8,733 nucleotides of DNA from Desulfoplanes sp. (GTDB lineage Bacteria > Desulfobacterota > Desulfovibrionia > Desulfovibrionales > Desulfomicrobiaceae): positions 1-8,733 of the forward strand of contig JAQVZR010000051.1 of NCBI GenBank assembly GCA_028708105.1, read 5' to 3'. Shown one piece after another: positions 1-5,478 of this stretch (position 1 is its first letter; each line of letters starts with the position of its first letter). The position numbers were made by a program, and so were the translations under genes. The notes below the pieces were generated by a model. That model ran no database searches. It was not told the origin of the DNA and saw nothing but the letters and a program-made list of their open reading frames with translations.

Positions 1-132
1 GCCTGCCGACTCATGGTACGACATTATAGACGTAACGATATTCTTCGGATGGTGCGCAAACGGCGTGTGGGGCATGAACCGTAGTGCGAAAAGAGATACG
101 GTGATGACGAAGGCTTGTTTGGGTGAATGCAT
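1..132 (-). CDS. Partial N-terminus of an unidentified protein, possible MarR target
   Basis: An open frame starts at ATG 132-130 on the minus strand and stays open for 44 codons to the left edge, so only the N-terminus is visible. It begins MHSPKQAFVITVSLFALRFM. A short basic start followed by a hydrophobic stretch at about residues 7-16 could be a signal peptide or a first membrane segment. The product family cannot be recognised. The main support is context: a well-formed promoter (TTGACT-18-TATAAT) reads toward this ATG from just upstream and carries the same motif as the marR promoter, and genes next to marR on the same strand are often regulated by it, efflux components being a common case. 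The ribosome binding site is poor (only AAAGAA upstream), so the true start could differ. A plus-strand frame also runs open here, to a stop at 158-160, so the call is tentative. Confidence 0.35.
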   Translation of the reverse strand, partial: MHSPKQAFVITVSLFALRFMPHTPFAHHPKNIVTSIMSYHESAG

Positions 133-159
133 GTGGTGTTCTTTGACTGAGTGTGGATG

Positions 160-189
160 ATTATATTGGTATGCGAACGAATAAGTCAA
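160..189 (-). promoter_or_regulatory. Sigma70-type promoter for the left-edge gene
   Basis: On the minus strand a TTGACT -35 box (184-189) and a perfect TATAAT -10 box (160-165) are separated by 18 bases. Transcription would start near 153, about 20 bases before the ATG at 132. The spacer contains the putative MarR operator, so a bound repressor would block RNA polymerase directly. It lies just after the marR stop codon, allowing the downstream gene to be expressed independently of marR read-through. Confidence 0.6.
166..178 (-). promoter_or_regulatory. Putative MarR operator, copy 1
   Basis: Read on the minus strand this is GTTCGCATACCAA. It matches the site in the marR promoter at 10 of 13 positions (joint consensus GTTCGYATRCMAA) and sits at nearly the same place inside an 18-bp promoter spacer. 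The wider segment 165-182 is an imperfect palindrome, 6 of 9 pairs matching. Binding by the adjacent MarR protein is inferred, not shown. Confidence 0.5.
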
Positions 190-194
190 AAAAA

Positions 195-638
195 TTAAAT
201 AGATAAAAATGCACGCAGATTGTGATCCAGGCGTTCCAGAAGGGCAACGAGAGTTTCCCGGTCTTTTTGATCCATGGAGCCGTAGACGGCGTCCAGAAGG
301 ATGGTGGATATTTCACGGAACACGGGCCTGAGATTTTGTCCTTTATCCGTAAGTTCGACCAGAATAACCCGGCCATCCTGGGGGCTCGGCTTTTTTCGAA
401 GGTACCCGTTGCGCTCTAGGTTGCCCAGCATGACAGTGATCGTGGATTTGACACGTCCAGATTCCTTCACCACCGTTTTGACAGGGACGGGGGCTGTCTG
501 TGTGAATAAAAAAGATAAAACACTGCCGTGGGCCGGGACGATTCCGGTGACGTTCCGTGCCTTGAGCTCCTGATCAATGATCAGGTTGGCTTGTTCCCGG
601 ATGCGGGCCAGTTGTGCGATAATTCCTTGGGTATTCAT
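195..638 (-). CDS. MarR-family transcriptional regulator
   Basis: A 147-residue protein of normal MarR length, probably a dimeric DNA-binding repressor that responds to a small ligand. Residues about 50-100 form the winged helix-turn-helix: VKTVVKESGRVKSTITVMLG leads into the recognition helix (about 62-74), and RKKPSPQDGRVILVELTDKG (81-100) is the beta wing with the family's DGR signature at 88-90. The flanking N- and C-terminal segments are helical and would form the dimer interface. The start is ATG 638-636, preceded by an AGGAAT ribosome binding site (645-651). Its promoter overlaps an operator-like palindrome, which suggests autorepression, and a similar site controls the next gene on the same strand. 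The ligand and targets cannot be read from the sequence, and the subfamily (SlyA, OhrR, EmrR-like) is not determined. Confidence 0.9.
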   Translation of the reverse strand: MNTQGIIAQLARIREQANLIIDQELKARNVTGIVPAHGSVLSFLFTQTAPVPVKTVVKESGRVKSTITVMLGNLERNGYLRKKPSPQDGRVILVELTDKGQNLRPVFREISTILLDAVYGSMDQKDRETLVALLERLDHNLRAFLSI

Positions 639-670
639 CGGTAGTATTCCTGTTTGTGCGTTGATAGCCT

Positions 671-700
671 TTTTTAGTTTGCATACGAACTAAATGTCAA
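671..700 (-). promoter_or_regulatory. marR promoter
   Basis: On the minus strand TTGACA (695-700) and TAAAAA (671-676) are separated by 18 bases, exactly the spacing of the promoter at 160-189. The -35 box is consensus and the -10 box matches at four of six positions. Transcription would start near 664, giving a leader of about 25 bases before the marR ATG. The spacer holds the second operator-like motif. Confidence 0.6.
675..692 (-). promoter_or_regulatory. Putative MarR operator, copy 2 (autoregulation site)
   Basis: An 18-bp imperfect palindrome, TAGTTTGCATACGAACTA on the plus strand, in which 7 of 9 position pairs are complementary, including perfect TAGTT/AACTA arms. It fills the spacer of the marR promoter and shares the 13-bp core GTTCGYATRCMAA (678-690) with the site at 166-178. 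Size and placement are typical for MarR dimers, which commonly repress their own promoter. Confidence 0.55.
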
Positions 701-987
701 GAGGAAATATGGCGGCAGAAGTAGAGCTCTTGCGTGCGCCGGATTTTGATTCAAATATAATGCTGGCGATATTCTCAAACTCACCATCAGGATATTTCAA
801 TTCACGCGAATGGTGAGGTGTATCGTTTGTATTGGTATAGCCTGCGTATATGAGAGCATGGAAAGTGGATTGAGATAATCAATTGGATTTTGGCTATCGT
901 ATGGACATAAGATATATTTTTGTTCCATTAAGCATGCTGTTTTTGAAGATAGCTCTGCGGAGTAATAACGATATCTCATTCATTATT
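701..987. other. Intergenic region before yedF with possible promoter and dyad
   Basis: No convincing coding sequence is present; the frames open here lack ribosome binding sites and recognisable protein features. A perfect TATAAT lies at 756-761 on the plus strand, but no good -35 box stands 16-18 bases upstream (the nearest, TTGCGT at 730-735, is 20 bases away). Downstream, CTCACCAT (780-787) and ATGGTGAG (810-817) form a perfect 8-bp inverted repeat around 22 bases. If the TATAAT is active, the transcript would carry this dyad in a leader of roughly 230 bases ahead of yedF. No known riboswitch was recognised. Confidence 0.35.
780..817. repeat. Inverted repeat CTCACCAT/ATGGTGAG
   Basis: Perfect 8-bp arms at 780-787 and 810-817 are separated by 22 bases. 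There is no T-run after the second arm, so it is not a standard terminator for either strand. It could be a leader hairpin or a two-half-site operator for the yedF-selD unit; the sequence does not decide between these. Confidence 0.4.
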
Positions 988-1000
988 AAGGAGTTATATC

Positions 1001-1624
1001 ATGTCCACCCGTATTCTCGAATGCCAGGGACTCCCCTGTCCACAACCTGTTTTGCGCTGCAAGGATTGTATTGAAAGCGACCCCGGAACGGAAATGGTGA
1101 TCCTTGTCGATAATGATGCTGCCTGTGAGAACGTGACCCGCTTTTTAGGGGTCAAGAAGTATGAGGTTGTTTCAACTGAAAAGGACGGTGACACCTGGAA
1201 ACTTACGGCAAGACCTTCATCTACTTTTACCTTGGATGACGATGCTTCTGCCGAAACGAATGAATTTTCCCAGCCCCGCGACAAGGGCACAAAAACACTT
1301 GTGTTTATCGCTTCTCCCGTGATCGGCGAAGGCGATGATGTCCTCGGCGGCAAGCTGATGCAGAATTTTGTCTCGGTTCTTCCGGAACTGGGCAGCGATC
1401 TGTGGCGGATTATTCTGCTCAACGGCGGCGTCAAGTTGGCCATCACCGGCAGCCCTGTTCTGGATAAGCTTCAGGCTCTTGAAAAAAACGGGGTTTCTAT
1501 TCTGGTGTGTGGAACTTGTCTGGAGTTTTTTACCATTCTGGATCAGAAACAGGTCGGGGAAACAACCAATATGCTTGATGTCGTCACCAGCATGCAGCTT
1601 GCGGACAAAGTCCTCAGCATGTAG
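1001..1624 (+). CDS. yedF: YedF: sulfurtransferase-like selenium metabolism protein
   Basis: A 207-residue two-domain protein of the selenium-associated YedF type. Residues 1-70 are a TusA/SirA-like domain with the CPxP signature (GLPCPQP, Cys13 at the sulfur-carrier position) and the expected beta-alpha fold. Residues about 97-207 are a DsrE-like domain containing VCGTCLEFF, with Cys170 and Cys173. The family is known for occurring in genomes with selenium metabolism, often beside selD, as here; its exact biochemical role is not settled, and a sulfur or selenium carrier or transfer role is an inference from TusA. The start at ATG 1001 has a strong AAGGAG site (988-993). selD starts 107 bases after the stop with no obvious terminator between, so co-transcription is likely. 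The length and both cysteine sites look intact. It was distinguished from plain TusA (about 80 residues) by the fused C-terminal domain. Confidence 0.9.
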   Translation: MSTRILECQGLPCPQPVLRCKDCIESDPGTEMVILVDNDAACENVTRFLGVKKYEVVSTEKDGDTWKLTARPSSTFTLDDDASAETNEFSQPRDKGTKTLVFIASPVIGEGDDVLGGKLMQNFVSVLPELGSDLWRIILLNGGVKLAITGSPVLDKLQALEKNGVSILVCGTCLEFFTILDQKQVGETTNMLDVVTSMQLADKVLSM

Positions 1625-1731
1625 AGAGCTGGACTGTTTATATTGAAGAATCAAGGACGTCTGCTGTTTTCTGTGGTAGCGAAACCCCATAGGGCTTCGG
1701 AGTATGATCCGGAAAAAGGAGCGTAGGCTGG

Positions 1732-2781
1732 ATGGAGAAGATCGAACTGGTCAAGAGTGTCAGAGCTGCAGGGTGAGCAGCTAAAATTTCTCCGGGGGAC
1801 CTGGAGGATGTACTTGTCGATTGCATGACCCAGCAGGATGATCGTTTGCTCACAAGCCTGGGAGATAATGAGGATTCTGCCATTGTGCGCTTTCCTGCGG
1901 GCAAGGCACTGGTGCAAACTTTGGATTTTTTTACGCCTATTGTCAATGATCCTTATTGGTTCGGGCAAATAGCCGCCGCCAATGCCCTGTCCGATGTCTA
2001 TGCCATGGGCGGGCTGCCGTACACGGCCATGAATATCGTGTGTTTTCCCATCAAAAAGTTTCCGAAGGAAATTTTGCGGGAAATATTGCATGGTGGAATG
2101 GATAAAATCCGTGAGGCCGGGGCTGTTTTGGCCGGCGGACACAGCGTAGAAGATGAAGAAACCAAATATGGGCTGTCTGTTACCGGGATTGTCGATCCGG
2201 ATCACTTTGCGTCCAATAAGGGACTACGTGCCGGCGATCATCTTCTGCTGACAAAACCCATCGGTACGGGTGTCCTGGCCACAGGACTGAAGGCCGACTG
2301 GGAGGGATCAGAAAAATTTGAAGAAATTCTATATCGCTGGGCAGGCATGCTCAATGCTGCCGGTGGTGAAGTGATTAGGGAATTGGACCTTATTGGAGCC
2401 ACGGATGTTACTGGTTTTGGTTTGGGGGGGCATCTTTTGGAAATGGCCCGAGCATCCAAGGTGGATGTGGTTTTGCGTCTTGGAGATATTCCTTTTATTC
2501 CCGAAGCAGTTGAATTGGCTGGTATGGGAATGATTCCGGCAGGCAGCTTTGCGAATAAAAAATTTTGTGCGTCTTTGGTGGAAATTTTCCCGCAATGCGA
2601 TCCACTGCTTGTGGATCTGGTGTTTGACGCCCAGACTTCAGGAGGCTTGCTACTGGGGGTCCCCGAAGCAAAGGTCGCCCGTGCAGTCGAAATCTTGGAG
2701 CAGCATGGTGCATTGGCTGCATATGTTGGTGACGTGGTCGTTTTTGATCCGGATCGGGGTTCTCTGCGTCTTCATCCCTGA
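1732..2781 (+). CDS. selD: Selenide, water dikinase SelD, selenocysteine-containing
   Basis: SelD makes selenophosphate from selenide and ATP, the selenium donor for selenocysteine-tRNA and selenouridine. Translation from ATG 1732 (AAGGAG at 1716-1721) gives 349 residues if TGA 1774-1776 is read as selenocysteine; the family is usually about 345-350. The start reads MEKIELVKSVRAAG, then Sec15, then AAKISPGDLEDVL. Sec15 aligns with catalytic Cys17 of E. coli SelD and Lys18 with its essential Lys20. Other family motifs follow: LDFF (Asp65), IAAANALSDVYAMGG (Asn84, Asp88), AGGHS (about 134-138), DVTGFGLGGHL (from 225) and DAQTSGGLL (299 on). Starting at the next in-frame ATG, 1825, would remove the catalytic loop and lacks a ribosome binding site. 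The preceding in-frame stop is 1705-1707. It follows yedF and ends at a bidirectional terminator. A nonsense mutation is the alternative, made unlikely by the position of the UGA and the intact remainder. Confidence 0.95.
1774..1808 (+). promoter_or_regulatory. Sec UGA codon and putative bacterial SECIS hairpin
   Basis: TGA 1774-1776 is followed 11 bases later by a hairpin: 1788-1796 pairs with 1800-1808 (nine pairs, two of them G-U wobbles), closed by a GGA loop at 1797-1799. The strongest part is CTCCGGG against CCTGGAG. In bacteria the SelB-binding SECIS lies inside the coding sequence directly after the UGA, with a G-rich apical loop some 15-25 bases away; this hairpin fits that geometry, with its loop 21-23 bases after the UGA. 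SelB recognition itself is inferred, and the exact loop pairing may be more open than drawn. Confidence 0.7.
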
Positions 2782-2789
2782 GTTTTTTA

Positions 2790-2847
2790 TAGTACGCCAT
2801 AAAAAAAGTCCCCTGCGTGTACAGAGGACTTTTTTTATGGCGTACTA
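2790..2847. terminator. Long bidirectional terminator between selD and csp
   Basis: Arms 2790-2811 and 2826-2847 form a perfect 22-bp stem; after one C/A mismatch, CTG/CAG adds three pairs around a six-base loop (2816-2821). Inside the stem an A7 tract (2801-2807) faces a T7 tract (2830-2836), so the GTCC/GGAC core followed by T7 acts as an intrinsic terminator on both strands: for selD to the right and for the convergent cold-shock gene to the left. Unusually, a further 11 bp of perfect pairing (TAGTACGCCAT and its complement) extends beyond the T-tracts. Confidence 0.85.
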
Positions 2848-2868
2848 CCGTATAAGAAGCCCGGATTG

Positions 2869-3078
2869 TTATTCGGACTCAACAACATTTTCTGCTTTTG
2901 TTCCGCGTTCACCTTCTATAATATCGAAATGAACTTTTTCACCTTCACGAAGGGTCTTGAATCCGGGTTTCTGAATAGCGGAATAATGTACAAAAACATC
3001 TTCGCCACCATTTGCCTGTTCAATAAAACCAAACCCTTTCTTTTCGTTGAACCATTTTACTGTTCCTTCGTAACTCAT
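2869..3078 (-). CDS. Cold-shock domain protein (CspA family)
   Basis: A 69-residue single-domain cold-shock protein, a cytoplasmic single-stranded nucleic-acid binder that acts as an RNA chaperone. It has the full family pattern: [15 protein letters not shown] with RNP1 KGFGFI at 14-19, RNP2 VFVHY at 28-32, then the [15 protein letters not shown] ending. Length is standard. The start ATG 3078-3076 follows a strong AGGAGG (3089-3094). It is transcribed convergently to selD and shares its terminator, so it interrupts the selenium/molybdenum gene set on the opposite strand. Whether it is cold-inducible cannot be told: the leader is short compared with the long, structured leader of E. coli cspA. 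Confidence 0.95.
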   Translation of the reverse strand: MSYEGTVKWFNEKKGFGFIEQANGGEDVFVHYSAIQKPGFKTLREGEKVHFDIIEGERGTKAENVVESE

Positions 3079-3129
3079 GGAAACACTTCCTCCTAAAAAT
3101 ATTGCGTGCCATAAATTTAAAAAAACCTA

Positions 3130-3159
3130 ACTAGCCTCCTATTGAGATATTTTTGTCAA
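3130..3159 (-). promoter_or_regulatory. Possible promoter of the cold-shock gene
   Basis: A consensus TTGACA -35 box is present on the minus strand at 3154-3159. With an 18-base spacer the -10 position reads GCTAGT (3130-3135), which matches TATAAT at only three positions. Transcription would start near 3123, leaving a leader of about 45 bases. The -35 is convincing; the -10 is weak. Confidence 0.4.
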
Positions 3160-3225
3160 GGATGCAAGGGATTTTTTAGTCTTTTTGGCTACCTTACACC
3201 TTATTTTTGAAATTCGTTGAAAATC

Positions 3226-3267
3226 TTGTCATTTGGTAGGTTGAGTACTACTAACAGAAATGTAGTA
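3226..3267 (+). promoter_or_regulatory. Weak candidate promoter and short dyad upstream of moaA
   Basis: TTGTCA (3226-3231) and TACTAA (3249-3254) are separated by 17 bases and would start transcription near 3261, about 100 bases ahead of moaA. TACTAC (3246-3251) and GTAGTA (3262-3267) form a 6-bp inverted repeat across the -10 and start region, where a regulator could bind. Both elements are short and could be chance. No molybdenum-cofactor riboswitch was recognised in 3261-3359. Confidence 0.25.
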
Positions 3268-3359
3268 TGATTGTTTCCGGCTTGGTGTTTGGGAAAATGT
3301 CTTCTCCCTGGCTCGGCTTTATCTATTTTTTATGTACTGAAACATTCCGGGAGTATCGG

Positions 3360-4361
3360 ATGATGCAAGATCATTTTGGCAGATCCGTGTCGTATGTGCG
3401 GATAAGTGTTACGGACAGATGTAATCTGCGATGCTTTTATTGCCGTTCACTCAAAGATTGGAAATTTATTCCTCATGAGCAAATCTTGCGATATGAGGAA
3501 ATGATCTATCTTATAAATATTCTCAAGGAAGAAGGCGTTGCCAAAATTAGATTCACGGGGGGTGAACCCTTTGCCCGGCGTGACTTTGTTCCTTTTCTTG
3601 AGGAATTGGCCCAGGCCCATCCTGAGTTACATCTCCATATCACGACCAATGGAACATTAATCAGGGATTCTATACATATACTCAAGGATATCGGTATATC
3701 AGGGTTGAATATTTCCCTGGATACATTGCGCCGGGATAGGTTTGAAAAGATTACCGGACGGAATTTTTACGATACCGTGCGCGCTTCCATCGACCGTGCC
3801 ATTGAAGCAGGGTTGCGGACAAAAATAAACGTGGTTGCCCTGCGCGGAGTCAATGACGATGAGCTTCCTGATTTTGTACGTTTTGCCAGGGATTATCCTG
3901 TAGATCTCAGATTTATCGAGTTCATGCCCATCGGCGGATCGTGTCCCTGGAAAGCAAAGCATTACTGGTCTGCCACGGATATCAAACAGGAATTGGCTGT
4001 ACTCACGGACCTTGTTCCTGAACGGGCTGTTGACCGTACACACGGGCCTGCTCGGATGTTTGGTCTGCCCGGAGGCAAGGGGCGTATCGGGGTTATTTCG
4101 GCTTTGAGCGATCATTTTTGTGATGAATGCAATCGCTTGCGTATAACTTCCGAGGGGAAAATACGGCCATGCCTTTTTTCGGACCAGGAATATCCTTTAT
4201 TGCCATTGTTGCGGAAAGATGAAAGAAATTTAGCAGAAATCAGATCCTTTTTACACCAGGTTACCTTGAACAAGCCTATGGGGTATACGTTGCTTCAGGC
4301 GTACAGGGACCATCATGATGCAAGCGTCTGTAACCGGATGATGTCCACAATCGGTGGTTGA
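3360..4361 (+). CDS. moaA: GTP 3',8-cyclase MoaA (molybdenum cofactor synthesis)
   Basis: MoaA is the radical-SAM enzyme that, with MoaC, converts GTP to cyclic pyranopterin monophosphate, the first step of molybdopterin synthesis. The 333-residue protein has the SAM cluster motif CNLRCFYC (Cys21, Cys25, Cys28), the SAM-binding TGGEP (66-70), and the second 4Fe-4S site FCDECNRLR...CLF (Cys254, Cys257, Cys271, spacing CX2CX13C) that holds the GTP. It ends with the conserved C-terminal GG (STIGG). The frame is open further left to ATG 3267, but that extension is not family-like. ATG 3360, or the adjacent ATG 3363, follows GGGAG at 3349-3353 and gives the usual 330-340 residues. fdhE starts 47 bases after the stop, so the two are probably one operon. 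Confidence 0.95.
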   Translation: MMQDHFGRSVSYVRISVTDRCNLRCFYCRSLKDWKFIPHEQILRYEEMIYLINILKEEGVAKIRFTGGEPFARRDFVPFLEELAQAHPELHLHITTNGTLIRDSIHILKDIGISGLNISLDTLRRDRFEKITGRNFYDTVRASIDRAIEAGLRTKINVVALRGVNDDELPDFVRFARDYPVDLRFIEFMPIGGSCPWKAKHYWSATDIKQELAVLTDLVPERAVDRTHGPARMFGLPGGKGRIGVISALSDHFCDECNRLRITSEGKIRPCLFSDQEYPLLPLLRKDERNLAEIRSFLHQVTLNKPMGYTLLQAYRDHHDASVCNRMMSTIGG

Positions 4362-4408
4362 GAGCACAGCATACGCATAATGTTTTTTTGCGCAGAAAGG
4401 AGGCTTGG

Positions 4409-5311
4409 ATGACGAATACGGATAAAAAAGACACGGTTTTCCAAAGTGTAGGTGAAACAGCCAAAACTATCATTGCTGAAAAACCTGATTTGCAGGCTGC
4501 GATCAGCTCTTTTGGTGGAATGCTGGAAGCCTCACAAAAAGTTCAGGCGTTATTAGGCCCCTGGAATACAGATACATTGGTGGACGTGGATACGACGGAG
4601 CGGTTGGCCCAGGGAGAAAGTATACTGAACATGGTATCTTTGTTGGATTTTACCAATCAGGTTGCCTCTGCCGCATCCATCATGTTCCCAGCCATGCAAA
4701 AGGCCTTTTCAACCATTGCCGGGGATGTTGAAAAAATAAGCGCTGTAGCCAAAGCAGATTCTGTTGATCTCTACCCGTGCCTGCAGGGCATGGTTGCCGG
4801 AGATGAGCAACTCCTTAAAACTGCTGCAGAAAAAAGTGATGTCTCGTATGATGTTTTTACCTTTGTCATGTCCCAGCTTCTTTCTCCGTTTGTGCACAGC
4901 CAGGCCAAAAGCTTTGCTTCTGCTTTTGATTTGAGTGCATGGACCAAAGGGTACTGCCCTGTCTGTGGCTCTTTTCCTTCCGTATCCTATCTCGTGGGAG
5001 AAGGCGGGAAACGTTGGCTCCATTGCGCTGAATGTGGCCATGAATGGCGTTTTCAGCGTCAGATCTGCCCTTATTGTGAAGATAACGCTGCCAAAGGACT
5101 TGATTACTTTTATATTGAAGATCGATTGGCTGAGCGAGCCTATGTCTGCAAAGAATGCAAAAAATATTTGTTGACCATTGATATCCGAGAACTTGCTCTC
5201 AAACCAAATATGGATATTGCTCCCGTTGGTCTCATTGCCCTTGACGTCAAGGCGCAGGAAGAGGGGTATGCTCCTCTTGTGGATTTGCCGTGGAACAATT
5301 TTACGGCATAG
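4409..5311 (+). CDS. fdhE: Formate dehydrogenase accessory protein FdhE
   Basis: FdhE is a cytoplasmic accessory protein needed for active formate dehydrogenases; in E. coli it interacts with the catalytic subunits and binds iron through cysteines. The 300-residue product (E. coli FdhE is about 309) has a helical N-terminal half and a C-terminal half with four CxxC knuckles: CPVC 183-186, CAEC 206-209 followed by GHEW, CPYC 220-223 and CKEC 247-250 followed by KKYLLTIDIR. The ending LIALDVKAQEEGYAPL resembles the family's conserved tail. The start ATG 4409 has a strong AAGGAGG (4397-4403); an in-frame ATG at 4358 overlaps the moaA stop and is less likely. It probably shares a transcript with moaA, linking cofactor synthesis to formate dehydrogenase assembly. 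No fdh structural gene is in the window. No clear terminator follows in 5312-5478. Confidence 0.92.
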   Translation: MTNTDKKDTVFQSVGETAKTIIAEKPDLQAAISSFGGMLEASQKVQALLGPWNTDTLVDVDTTERLAQGESILNMVSLLDFTNQVASAASIMFPAMQKAFSTIAGDVEKISAVAKADSVDLYPCLQGMVAGDEQLLKTAAEKSDVSYDVFTFVMSQLLSPFVHSQAKSFASAFDLSAWTKGYCPVCGSFPSVSYLVGEGGKRWLHCAECGHEWRFQRQICPYCEDNAAKGLDYFYIEDRLAERAYVCKECKKYLLTIDIRELALKPNMDIAPVGLIALDVKAQEEGYAPLVDLPWNNFTA

Positions 5312-5478
5312 CCGGGTCATCCTTTGTTTGAAAGGTTGGGGTGGCGGATTACAAGGATGCGCAACATTTTTTGCCAGGTACGGACGGACCCGCGTACGGG
5401 TGTTGGTGGCCAGTTGCTGAACTTCCTTAAAAGATAGCGCTTTTTTAAAGAGTTTTTAACAGAGCAGGGTATGTGGTT

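Noticed and set aside
2..160. Plus-strand frame ending at 158-160 as the C-terminus of another gene
   Set aside because: It cannot be excluded, but it carries no recognisable motif and runs against the strong minus-strand promoter and the minus-strand frame starting at 132.
797..979. 60-residue minus-strand frame in the intergenic region before yedF
   Set aside because: No ribosome binding site, no recognisable motif, and a composition typical of chance reading of AT-rich DNA.
1681..1698. GAAACCC/GGGCTTC hairpin between yedF and selD as a terminator
   Set aside because: Only six pairs with an internal mismatch and no T-run; it does not separate the two genes.
1774..1776. TGA in the 5' part of selD taken as a nonsense mutation or pseudogene
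   Set aside because: It falls exactly on the catalytic Cys/Sec position, conserved residues continue on both sides in one frame, a ribosome binding site precedes ATG 1732, and a SECIS-like hairpin follows.
1825..1827. ATG 1825 as the selD start
   Set aside because: It has no ribosome binding site and would remove the active-site loop with Sec15 and Lys18.
1651..2205. Long antisense frame within yedF-selD
   Set aside because: It is the reverse-strand shadow of selD codons; its residues show no protein family features, while the plus-strand frame has all SelD motifs.
2549..2932. Plus-strand frame crossing the selD end and the terminator
   Set aside because: It overlaps selD in another frame, translates through the terminator hairpin and runs antisense into the cold-shock gene.
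3267..3359. N-terminal extension of MoaA from ATG 3267
   Set aside because: The 31 extra residues do not resemble MoaA, there is no ribosome binding site at 3267, and ATG 3360/3363 has GGGAG at proper spacing with normal family length.
3261..3359. Molybdenum-cofactor riboswitch in the moaA leader
   Set aside because: Only short, weak pairings such as GGGA/TCCC are visible and no recognisable Moco-RNA core; the leader of about 100 bases looks too short and unstructured.
5402..5417. Sigma54-like promoter before lolA (TTGG...TTGC)
   Set aside because: The GG and GC elements are 11 bases apart, not the required 12, and the -24 box lacks the GGCAC core.
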